DNA of 64,000 bases, taken from NCBI GenBank assembly GCA_020849665.1, contig JADLFX010000074.1:42799-106798 (forward strand), written 5' to 3'. Of the stretch, positions 29,247-37,060 are shown piece after piece. Each line of letters opens with the position of its first letter. Position 1 is the stretch's first letter. The position numbers and the translations under genes were made by a program. Source of the stretch: Planctomycetota bacterium. GTDB taxonomy: Bacteria; Planctomycetota; UBA1135; UBA2386. Under the pieces are notes generated by a model that saw only the letters and a program-made list of their open reading frames with translations, had not been told where the DNA came from and made no database searches.

Positions 29247-30275
29247 ATGGCGCGGGTCGGCAGCGCCGCGCAACGCGTCCGCCGGTCGAGGCCCCTGGCC
29301 TTGTTGCTCGTGGCCGGCGGGATGATGGGCTGCATGCTGGTGGACGCCATCACGGGCGGCGCGAAGCCGTTCGTGTTCAGCCACAAGGTGCACGTGACCG
29401 GTGAGAGCATGGAGTGCGGCGACTGCCACACGGCCTGGCAGGAAGCCGACGATCCCGGCTTGCCCGGCCTGGCGGGCTGCAAGCTCTGCCACGACAACAT
29501 CGACAAGGACAAGCCGCCGGAGCGGCGGGTCGAGACGCTCTACCGGGACGGCAAGTACCTGGCCACGGGCGTGGCGCGGCTGTCGGACGAGGTCGTCTTC
29601 TCGCACAAGCGGCACGTCACGGACCAGGAGTCGTGCAAGACGTGCCACACCGGGATCGAGGAGGACGAGACGCTCGATCCGCGCCTCGCCGTCACCATGT
29701 CCGAGTGCAGCGAGTGCCACACGACCAGGAAGGTGGCCAACGAGTGCGCGACCTGCCACCGGGAGATCCGGTCCGACGTGGCGCCGCGCACCCACGAGAA
29801 GTTCTGGTCGCGCCAGCACGGCAAGGTGGTGCGCGCGCACAGCAACGAGACCGTCGACGACTGCTCGCTCTGTCACCAGGAGACGCAGTGCACCAGCTGC
29901 CACCTGGACCAGATGCCCGAGAGCCACAACAACTACTTCCGCCGCCGTGGCCACGGCCTGCTGGCGCGGATGGATCGTGACCAGTGCGCCGCGTGTCACC
30001 GCACCGACATGTGCGACAGCTGCCACCGTGAGACGCGGCCCACCAACCACGTCGGACAGTGGGGCGCGGGACGCAGCACGCATTGCCTCAACTGCCACGA
30101 GCCGCTGTCCAGTTCGGACTGTTCGGTGTGCCACAAGTCGACGCCCAGCCACCAGCTCGCGACCCCCTTGCCGCCGGGCCACAACGCCGCGATGAACTGC
30201 CGGCAGTGCCACGGCAACGGCCAGCCGCTGCCGCACGTGGACAAGGGCGACCAGTGCACGAACTGCCACCGCTGA
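29247..30275 (+). CDS. 13-heme c-type cytochrome lipoprotein
   Basis: Thirteen CxxCH heme-binding motifs are present, from CGDCH to CTNCH, densely packed through the whole mature protein. With the ATG at 29247 the protein is 342 residues and has a clean lipoprotein signal, basic N-terminus then LLLVAGGMMGC with Cys29. An ATG at 29166 overlapping the barrel stop would add 27 residues and is the alternative start. FSHK-x-HV motifs before the first and third hemes supply distal His ligands as in cytochrome c7/c3 folds. It is probably the periplasmic-side electron wire partnered with the barrel, like MtrA (10 hemes) or OmaB (8), but with a different heme count. Confidence 0.88.
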   Translation: MARVGSAAQRVRRSRPLALLLVAGGMMGCMLVDAITGGAKPFVFSHKVHVTGESMECGDCHTAWQEADDPGLPGLAGCKLCHDNIDKDKPPERRVETLYRDGKYLATGVARLSDEVVFSHKRHVTDQESCKTCHTGIEEDETLDPRLAVTMSECSECHTTRKVANECATCHREIRSDVAPRTHEKFWSRQHGKVVRAHSNETVDDCSLCHQETQCTSCHLDQMPESHNNYFRRRGHGLLARMDRDQCAACHRTDMCDSCHRETRPTNHVGQWGAGRSTHCLNCHEPLSSSDCSVCHKSTPSHQLATPLPPGHNAAMNCRQCHGNGQPLPHVDKGDQCTNCHR

Positions 30276-30674
30276 GCGCATGATGCGCCGCCCACCGCCG
30301 CGGCCGGTGCGCCGTGGCGGGGGCAGGGCGCGGGACGGTCTCGTGCGACCTGCGCTCCATCCGCGGCGGCGCGGACCAGGAACCTGGCGCGTGGCTTCCG
30401 GCGCGCAAAAGCCCGCGGGAGCCTGTGGGGAAGAACCCGCGAGGTCGCGGAAAAACCCCCGCTCTCTGTCATTCCCGCGTCATCCCTGCGCCTGCGCGCA
30501 GGGCGAGGCGGGTGCGATCCCGAGTCCCGATGCCACGGGCGGTTGCGGCGGCGGCCGGATCGGGCTCCGCAGGAACGGCGGTGCCGCAGGGACGGCTCAC
30601 GCACGCTGGCGAGAGCGGCACGCTCCTTGCCCTGGCGCGGGGTTCACTCCCCCCGGAGGAACCAGGAGCTGCAC
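30276..30674. other. 399-base leader region of the decaheme cytochrome gene
   Basis: No convincing gene lies here. It holds a perfect 8-bp dyad, CCCTGCGC-N4-GCGCAGGG (30484-30503), about 110 bases ahead of a strong sigma-54 promoter (30616-30631), the usual distance of an enhancer for an NtrC-type activator. An AGGAG ribosome-binding site at 30664-30668 sits six bases before the ATG of the next gene. The dyad could equally be a terminator hairpin of the preceding cytochrome gene, although no T-run follows it. Confidence 0.6.
30616..30631 (+). promoter_or_regulatory. Strong sigma-54 promoter upstream of the decaheme cytochrome
   Basis: CGGCACG-CTCC-TTGC matches the consensus TGGCACG-N4-TTGC at all but the first base, with exact GG-N10-GC spacing. 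The predicted start near 30642 leaves a leader of about 30 bases containing the AGGAG ribosome-binding site. It indicates an independent sigma-54-dependent promoter for the decaheme gene, probably driven by the adjacent regulator at 26204. Confidence 0.7.
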
Positions 30675-33572
30675 ATGACTAGCTCGAGACATCCCCTCGG
30701 TTCGTGGCGCGCCACCGGATTGGCGTTGGCCGCGGGCCTGCTCGCGTTCGTGTTCGCGGGCTGCGACGACGACGACAATCCCCCGCCCCCTCCGCCGCCG
30801 GCCAAGACGCCCCCCGGCAAGACACCTACCGAGGTCGCCCGCGGTGCGGCGCTGCCCGGCATCGTGGTCGAGGTCGTGAAGCTGACCGGCGCCTCCGGCG
30901 CGGACGGCACCTTCCAGGTCGGCGACACCATCTCGGTGAACTTCAAGGTCCGCAAGACCGACGGCACCAGCTGGAACATCACCGACTTCGGCCGCGGCCG
31001 GATCATGCTCTCCGGCCCGACCAGCAACTACCAGCGGGTCATCCCCGAGGTGCAGGACGTGCCGACCAAGGCGGTCTACAATGCCGACGACACGTACACC
31101 TACACCTTCGCGACGGCGATCCCCGCGGTCTACGCGGCGCCGATCAACGACTCGAGCTTCTTCGGCCCCGACGACGGCGAATGGAAGGGCCAGCCGCTGC
31201 AGGCCGGCACCTACAGCATCGGCCTCTCCCTGGGCTGGGACTACACGGTCGATGGCGAGTCGTTCCGTGACGCCGGCAACGAGGTCTACGACTTCCTCTT
31301 CGGCGGCGCGACCAAGATCGAGTCGCGCGAGGTGGTGGGCCAGGACTCGTGCAACCAGTGCCACGCGACGATGCGCTTCCACGGCGACCTGCGGCGCGAG
31401 GTGACGCTCTGCCTGCTCTGCCACACCTCGGGTTCCGAGGACCGCAACAACCCGGCGGTCGAGGGCGGCAGCCCCGGCGTGACGATCGACTTCCGGGTGA
31501 TGATCCACAAGATCCACAACGGGAGGCACCTGCCCGCGGTCCTGGGCGTGGCCACCAACGCGGATGGCTCGCGCAAGTACGACGCCACCCCGAAGCCCTA
31601 CAAGGTCGTGGCCGGCTCGGTGCACGACTACTCGCACATCGCCTTCCCGGTGTGGCCGAACTTCAACATCGCCATGCCGCGCGACGCCGGCTACACGGCC
31701 CTGACCAGCGCGCAGAAGACCCAGGAGGACACGATCCGCACCGGCGTCACCAGCTGCGCGGTGTGCCACGGTGACCCGGATGGCGCCGGCCCGATCCAGG
31801 CGCCCAAGCAGGGTGCCCTGGCGTTCTCCCAGCCGACCCGCCGCGCCTGCGGCTCGTGCCACGACGACATCGACTGGAGCCTGCCCTACAAGGCCAACAA
31901 CGTGGCGATGCCGGCCCAGGCCAACGACTCGGCCTGCCTGCTCTGCCACGGCGTGGTGAACAGCGCCCTCGACAACGAGAAGGCGCACCTGCACCCGCTG
32001 CTGGATCCGTCGTTCAACCCAGGCCTCAACTTCCAGATCACGAAGCTGGCCGAGGGCGGCACCAACAACAACGACGGCACGATCGACCCGGGCGAGAAGG
32101 TCGCCATCACGATGCGCGTGACCGACGACAAGGGCGCGGACGCGCTGCCCTCGGCGGTCGCGTCGATGAACGCGGTCCTGCACGGACCGGTCACCAACAA
32201 CAACGTCGTGGCCTACGTCTCGATCCCGGCGGGCGCCCTCAAGGGCAGCCAGCCGTTCACGCTCTTCCTGCCCGAAGTGGTGTACCTCGAGTCTCCGGGC
32301 GTCGCGACGGCGGCCCTCGGCGACGTGTTCACCACGGCGCGCGTGCCGCACTGGGACATCACCGGTGCACTGACCAGCGTGTGGGTGCGCACCGCCACGA
32401 CGGGCGGCAACAGCACCCTGGCCGGGGCGGCGAACCCGCCGGCCAACTACCTTGACGTCGTGGATGCCACCGGTTTCGCCCGCAACGACTACGTCGTCCT
32501 CGAGGACGGAGTGGCCGGCAAGGTCGAGTACCTGCAGATCCAGAACGTGATCGGCAACCGCCTCTGGTTCTCCTCGCCGTACACGTCGGCGTACGCCCCG
32601 GGCGTGACCAAGAGCCACGCGGTGGGTGCGACCGTGAAGGAAGTGCGGCTCACCGCCAAGGTGAAGGGCACCGACTTCACGATCAACGCGGCCACCGGCC
32701 AGATCACCGAGGTGACCGAGTTCGGCGCGGGCAACGCGGTGGTCGTGACGTACACGACCGACTTCGTGATGCCTGCGACCTACCCGCTCTCCCTCAACGA
32801 CGGCTACGACTTCGACGACGCCGTCGGCGAGTGGGCCGGCAAGCCGATCGTGGACGGTACCTACAGCGTGACCTGGTGGGGTGCTCGCACCCTGACCCTG
32901 GACCTCTTCGGCGAGACCAACAGCTACCGCGGCACCGCGCGGGCCGCGCGCCAGGACTTCCTGGTGGGTTCGGCCAAGACGCTGACGGCCTATCCGTTCA
33001 TCGCCGACCTGGGGAAGACCTGCAACGCCTGCCACCAGGATCTCTACTTCCACGGCGGTGGGCGCCGCGGCTACGAGGCCTGCATCGCGTGCCACGGCAC
33101 GGCGGGCTCCGAGGACCGTCCGCAGTACGTGGCCGGCAACGCCGGCGCGACCACGGGCGTGTCGGTGGACTTCCGGCAGATGCTGCACAAGATCCACAAG
33201 GGCGAGGAACTGGAGAACGCCTCCAGCTACATCGTGAACGGCCACAGCTCCGCCGCGTTCCCCAACAACTTCACGGCCTACAGCTATGAGGAGGTCGTGT
33301 TCCCCGCCTGGCCGGGAGGCGTGCAGAACTGTGTCCGGTGCCACGGTGCGTCGAACACGGCGTGGTATGCGCCGGTGACCCGCAAGCACCCCACCGCCCA
33401 GGTGAAGCCGGGCCAGAACTGGCGCTTCGTGTGCGGCTCGTGCCATGATGGCGAAGCGGCCCAGGCTCACATCGACGCCATGTCCGCCGCCAGTGGCTCC
33501 GAGTCGTGCGCGGTCTGCCACGACCCAGGCAAGGAGTGGAACGTGCAGTTCATGCACAAGCAGACCCGCTGA
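30675..33572 (+). CDS. OmcA/MtrC-family decaheme c-type cytochrome lipoprotein
   Basis: A 965-residue lipoprotein with lipobox Cys30 (FAGC, followed by four Asp). It has ten CxxCH motifs in two groups of five: near residues 226, 246, 360, 391, 420 and near 782, 802, 886, 918, 944. Beta-rich domains of about 200-350 residues lie before and between them. The repeated IDFRVMIHKIHNG and VDFRQMLHKIHKG motifs in each heme group are typical of the OmcA/MtrC family. This arrangement (beta domain I, pentaheme II, beta III, pentaheme IV) is that of surface electron-transfer terminal reductases for metals, minerals or electrodes. It has its own sigma-54 promoter. Confidence 0.92.
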   Translation: MTSSRHPLGSWRATGLALAAGLLAFVFAGCDDDDNPPPPPPPAKTPPGKTPTEVARGAALPGIVVEVVKLTGASGADGTFQVGDTISVNFKVRKTDGTSWNITDFGRGRIMLSGPTSNYQRVIPEVQDVPTKAVYNADDTYTYTFATAIPAVYAAPINDSSFFGPDDGEWKGQPLQAGTYSIGLSLGWDYTVDGESFRDAGNEVYDFLFGGATKIESREVVGQDSCNQCHATMRFHGDLRREVTLCLLCHTSGSEDRNNPAVEGGSPGVTIDFRVMIHKIHNGRHLPAVLGVATNADGSRKYDATPKPYKVVAGSVHDYSHIAFPVWPNFNIAMPRDAGYTALTSAQKTQEDTIRTGVTSCAVCHGDPDGAGPIQAPKQGALAFSQPTRRACGSCHDDIDWSLPYKANNVAMPAQANDSACLLCHGVVNSALDNEKAHLHPLLDPSFNPGLNFQITKLAEGGTNNNDGTIDPGEKVAITMRVTDDKGADALPSAVASMNAVLHGPVTNNNVVAYVSIPAGALKGSQPFTLFLPEVVYLESPGVATAALGDVFTTARVPHWDITGALTSVWVRTATTGGNSTLAGAANPPANYLDVVDATGFARNDYVVLEDGVAGKVEYLQIQNVIGNRLWFSSPYTSAYAPGVTKSHAVGATVKEVRLTAKVKGTDFTINAATGQITEVTEFGAGNAVVVTYTTDFVMPATYPLSLNDGYDFDDAVGEWAGKPIVDGTYSVTWWGARTLTLDLFGETNSYRGTARAARQDFLVGSAKTLTAYPFIADLGKTCNACHQDLYFHGGGRRGYEACIACHGTAGSEDRPQYVAGNAGATTGVSVDFRQMLHKIHKGEELENASSYIVNGHSSAAFPNNFTAYSYEEVVFPAWPGGVQNCVRCHGASNTAWYAPVTRKHPTAQVKPGQNWRFVCGSCHDGEAAQAHIDAMSAASGSESCAVCHDPGKEWNVQFMHKQTR

Positions 33573-33579
33573 CCGCTCG

Positions 33580-34449
33580 ATGCAGCTCCGTTCCCCGCTT
33601 CGCAGTCCCGCGAGCCCCGACCGCAAAGGGCTCGCGGTGACTGCGATGTTCGTTTTCGGGGCCCTCGCGGCGGCGTTCCTGGTGCAGCGCCTGCTCGTGC
33701 CGGACGAGGATCTGGTGCCGTCACCGCCGGGGGAGCGGCCGGCGCTGGCTCTGCCTTGGACCGTCGAGGACGCCGATCCTGCGGTGCCGGGGTCCGCGCC
33801 GGAGGCGAGCCGGGTGGCGACGACCGTCGCGGCGGTCCCCGCCGCCGAAGCCGAGGATCCCGGGGGCGGGACCTCGGCGCGACGGCCGCGCAACACCGAG
33901 CGCGATCAGTACCTGGCCTTCCTGGCCCTGGCACGTTCCGACCTCGGCCGGCTCGAGGGGATGGCAGCGGAGATCCTGGACGGGCCGACGCCGCAGGCGC
34001 GGCGCATGGCGTGGCTGCGGGCGCTCTACGACGCCGGCTCGTCCCGTGCGCCGGAGTTCTTCGGCCGGGCGATCCGCACGATCCCGGACCGGGGCGCAGC
34101 GCAAGGCGAGTCCCTGCCATCGGTGCTGGTGCACTACCTCGGCTCCCGCGCGAGCCGCGATCCGCGCGCCCGCTCGCTCCTCGAGGAGACCGCGTTCGAG
34201 CGCACCGGCCCGCAGCCCGTGCCGCCCCAGGTCCGCCGCCGGGCCGCGGCGCTGCTGGCCATGGCCGCCACGCCCAAGGAACTGGCTGCGCTGCCCTATC
34301 ACCTCGCGCGGGAGATCGATGCGGAGCTCGTCGCTGGCTGTCTGAGTGCGGTGGCCTCGAACCCCAACCGCGAGGCCGCCGACTCGGTGTTCGTGGCCAT
34401 GGGACGGACGCCCGTGCGCCATGAGCCAGTGCCGGAGACCGACCGCTGA
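33580..34449 (+). CDS. Membrane-anchored protein of unknown function
   Basis: A 289-residue protein starting seven bases after the decaheme stop, so almost certainly in the same transcript. Residues 18-37 are one transmembrane helix with a basic N-terminal flank, placing the rest on the outer side of the membrane. A Pro/Ala-rich linker follows, then a largely helical domain (about 110-280) with repeated Leu-Ala-Arg patterns that resemble solenoid repeats, though I cannot count them. No cysteine motifs or heme sites are present. It may assist assembly or anchoring of the cytochrome conduit; function unknown. Confidence 0.7.
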   Translation: MQLRSPLRSPASPDRKGLAVTAMFVFGALAAAFLVQRLLVPDEDLVPSPPGERPALALPWTVEDADPAVPGSAPEASRVATTVAAVPAAEAEDPGGGTSARRPRNTERDQYLAFLALARSDLGRLEGMAAEILDGPTPQARRMAWLRALYDAGSSRAPEFFGRAIRTIPDRGAAQGESLPSVLVHYLGSRASRDPRARSLLEETAFERTGPQPVPPQVRRRAAALLAMAATPKELAALPYHLAREIDAELVAGCLSAVASNPNREAADSVFVAMGRTPVRHEPVPETDR

Positions 34450-34597
34450 TCCGGGGCTTCGCAGGTTCCACGCGGCGGGGCTCCTGCCCGCGGCAGCCCG
34501 GCGCCGAGGCGGGCAGCGCCGGTTCCGGCCACGTGCCGCGTGGTCCGGGCACCGAAGCCGCGGTCGCGGGGGCGTGGCCGGGCGCTACGCTTGCGAC

Positions 34598-36106
34598 ATG
34601 GCCGCCAAGGACACCGTCGCCGCGACTGCGCGCCCGTCCCTGACCTTCGGAGCGACCTGGAAGTACGCGCCCGCGCCCGAAGACTCGGGCCAGGTCCGGA
34701 TCGAGGCGCGCTACGGGCTCTTCGTCGCCGGGAAGTTCCAGCCGGCCAAGGCGGGCCGCACGCTGCCGGTGGTGGAGCCGGCGACCGAGGCGGTGCTCGC
34801 CGAGGTCGCGCATGCCGACGCCGCGGACGTCGACCGCGCGGTGGCGGCCGCGCGCCGCGCCCAGCAGAGGGTCTGGGGCCCGATGCCCGGAGCGCACCGC
34901 GCCCGCTACCTCTACCGCATCGCCAGGCTGATCCAGGAGCGCGCGCGCGAGCTCGCGGTGCTCGAGACCCGCAACGGCGGCAAGCCGATCCGCGAGTCCC
35001 GCGACGTGGACGTGCCCCTGGCCGCGCAGCACTTCTTCCACCACGCGGGATGGGCCGACAAGGTGCACCTGGCGTTCCCCGGGGCGGTCGGCCAGCCGAT
35101 CGGCGTGATCGGGCAGGTGATCCCGTGGAACTTCCCGCTGCTCATGGCGGCCTGGAAGCTCGCGCCGGCGCTGGCCTGCGGGAACACCGTGGTCCTCAAG
35201 CCCGCGGAGACCACGCCGCTCACCGCGCTGCGGCTCGCCGAGATCCTGCAGCAGGCCGATCTGCCGGAGGGCGTGGTCAACATCGTGTGCGGCGATGGCG
35301 GCACCGGCGCCGCGCTGGTGCGCCATCCGGGCATCGACAAGGTCGCCTTCACCGGCTCGACCGAGGTGGGCAAGGAGATCCAGCGGACCCTCGCCGGCAC
35401 CGGCAAGGACCTGACCCTGGAGCTCGGCGGCAAGGCCGCGCACGTCGTGTTCGAGGACTGCGCCGTCGATCAGGCGGTGGAAGGCGTGGTGCGCGGGATC
35501 TTCTTCAACCAGGGCCACGTGTGCTGTGCGGGTTCGCGGCTCCTGGTGCAGGAGAGCCTGCACGACCTCTTCGTCGAGAAGCTGCTCCGGCGCATGGAGC
35601 GGATCCGGGTCGGCGATCCGCTCGACAAGAACACCGACCTGGGCGCGATCCACTCGCGGGCGCAGCTCGACAAGATCCGCGGTCTGGTCGAGAGCGGCGT
35701 GGCCGAGGGGTGCACGCTGCACCAGCCCGCGGGTGCGCTGCCGGCCAAGGGCTACTGGTATCCGCCCACGGCGTTCACCGGCGTCGGCCCCGCGCACCGG
35801 ATCGCGCGCGAGGAGATCTTCGGCCCCGTGCTCTCGATCCTCACGTTCCGCACGCCGGAGGAGGCGGTCGAGAAGGCCAACAACACGCCGTACGGACTCT
35901 CGGCGGGCGTGTGGACCGACAAGGGAGCGCGCATCCTGTGGCTGGCGGAACGCCTGCGCGCGGGCGTGGTGTGGAACAACACGTTCAACCGCTTCGACCC
36001 GGCCGCGCCGTTCGGCGGCTACAAGGAGAGCGGCTTCGGCCGCGAGGGTGGGCGCCAGGGCCTGCGCGCCTACCTGCGATTCTCCGGTTCGTTCCGCCAG
36101 GGCTGA
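34598..36106 (+). CDS. Aldehyde dehydrogenase (NAD(P)+-dependent)
   Basis: A 502-residue protein of the aldehyde dehydrogenase superfamily. Recognised elements are the VIPWNFPL strand, KPAETTPL near the cofactor site, FTGSTEVG, the catalytic Glu in LELGGK and the catalytic Cys in NQGHVCCAG (about 308-309), followed by EEIFGPVL and SGFGREGG. It oxidises an aldehyde to the acid. It sits directly ahead of a shorter homologue lacking the catalytic region, 16 bases apart. Such pairs occur near deoC in other bacteria, so acetaldehyde from deoxyribose breakdown is a plausible substrate, but this is inference. Confidence 0.9.
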   Translation: MAAKDTVAATARPSLTFGATWKYAPAPEDSGQVRIEARYGLFVAGKFQPAKAGRTLPVVEPATEAVLAEVAHADAADVDRAVAAARRAQQRVWGPMPGAHRARYLYRIARLIQERARELAVLETRNGGKPIRESRDVDVPLAAQHFFHHAGWADKVHLAFPGAVGQPIGVIGQVIPWNFPLLMAAWKLAPALACGNTVVLKPAETTPLTALRLAEILQQADLPEGVVNIVCGDGGTGAALVRHPGIDKVAFTGSTEVGKEIQRTLAGTGKDLTLELGGKAAHVVFEDCAVDQAVEGVVRGIFFNQGHVCCAGSRLLVQESLHDLFVEKLLRRMERIRVGDPLDKNTDLGAIHSRAQLDKIRGLVESGVAEGCTLHQPAGALPAKGYWYPPTAFTGVGPAHRIAREEIFGPVLSILTFRTPEEAVEKANNTPYGLSAGVWTDKGARILWLAERLRAGVVWNNTFNRFDPAAPFGGYKESGFGREGGRQGLRAYLRFSGSFRQG

Positions 36107-36122
36107 ACGCCACCGCATCGCC

Positions 36123-36980
36123 ATGACCCACGCACCCGAAGTCCGCAAGACCTACAAGCTCTTCGTCGGCGGCGCGTTCCCGCGCAGCGAGTCGGGGCGC
36201 AGCTATGCGCCGGCCGGCGCGCCGGCGGTGAACGTCGCGCGCGCCAGCCGCAAGGACCTCCGCGACGCGGTGGTCGCGGCGCGCGGCGCGCTGGCCGGGT
36301 GGAGCGGCCGCTCAGGCTACAACCGCGGCCAGATCCTCTACCGCCTCGCCGAGGTCCTGGAGAGCCGCAAGGACTCGCTGGTGGCCGAGCTGCGCGCATG
36401 CGTGCGCGCCACGCCGGCAGCGGCGCGCAGGGAGGTGGACGAGGTCATCGATCTGTGCGTGTTCCACGCCGGGCTCTGCGACAAGGTGCAGACCCTGCTG
36501 GGTTCCCAGAACGCCGTCGCGGGACCCTTCTTCAACTTCTCCACGGTCGAGCCGACGGGTGTGGTCGGGGTGATCGCGCCGGAACGCCCCGCCCTGCTCG
36601 GCCTCGTGGCCCTGGTCCTGCCGATCCTGGTGGGCGGCAACGTGGTCGTGGCGCTGGTGAGCGAGCCGGCGCCCCTCGCCGCCCTGGCGCTCGGCGAGCT
36701 GCTCGCGGTCAGCGACCTGCCGCCGGGGGTGGTGAACCTGCTGGCCGGACAGCGGGGCGAGCTGCAACCCCACTTCGCGTCGCATCGGGACCTCGACGGC
36801 CTCCTGGCGGCCGGCGCGCCCGATCCGGCGCTCGGTCAGGCGGCGGCCGAGAGCGTGAAGCGGGTGCGGCACGCCGACCTCGCGGCGGCGGAGTGGTCCG
36901 AGCCGGCGCGGCTCCGCTCCCTGCTCTGGGTCGAGCCCTTCGTCGAGGTGAAGACGCTCTGGCATCCTGTGGCGTTCTGA
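36123..36980 (+). CDS. Truncated aldehyde-dehydrogenase-like protein
   Basis: A 285-residue protein homologous to the N-terminal half of the upstream dehydrogenase: LFVGG, YNRGQILYRLAEVLESRK, then PTGVVGVIAPERPALLG and the following cofactor-domain strands. It ends without the catalytic Glu, Cys or the C-terminal half. The reading frame is intact and continues the operon 16 bases after the partner gene, so it is probably a maintained companion subunit rather than a fresh pseudogene. Comparable two-gene ALDH pairs exist in other phyla. Whether it binds NAD or is a structural partner is unknown. Confidence 0.75.
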   Translation: MTHAPEVRKTYKLFVGGAFPRSESGRSYAPAGAPAVNVARASRKDLRDAVVAARGALAGWSGRSGYNRGQILYRLAEVLESRKDSLVAELRACVRATPAAARREVDEVIDLCVFHAGLCDKVQTLLGSQNAVAGPFFNFSTVEPTGVVGVIAPERPALLGLVALVLPILVGGNVVVALVSEPAPLAALALGELLAVSDLPPGVVNLLAGQRGELQPHFASHRDLDGLLAAGAPDPALGQAAAESVKRVRHADLAAAEWSEPARLRSLLWVEPFVEVKTLWHPVAF

Positions 36981-37060
36981 ACCCTCGATCGCGCGGCGCC
37001 GCGGCACGATCCAGAGGCCGTTCCCCGCCGCGGCGCGTATCGAGAGCCGGAGAACCAACC

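Noticed and set aside
30597..33896. A 1099-codon open frame on the minus strand across the decaheme gene, and similar long frames at 1183-3594, 11395-13461 and 23331-26186
   Set aside because: They lie opposite or out of frame with genes that have clear motifs, have shuffled arginine/histidine-rich or alanine-rich composition, and are expected in GC-rich DNA with few stop codons.
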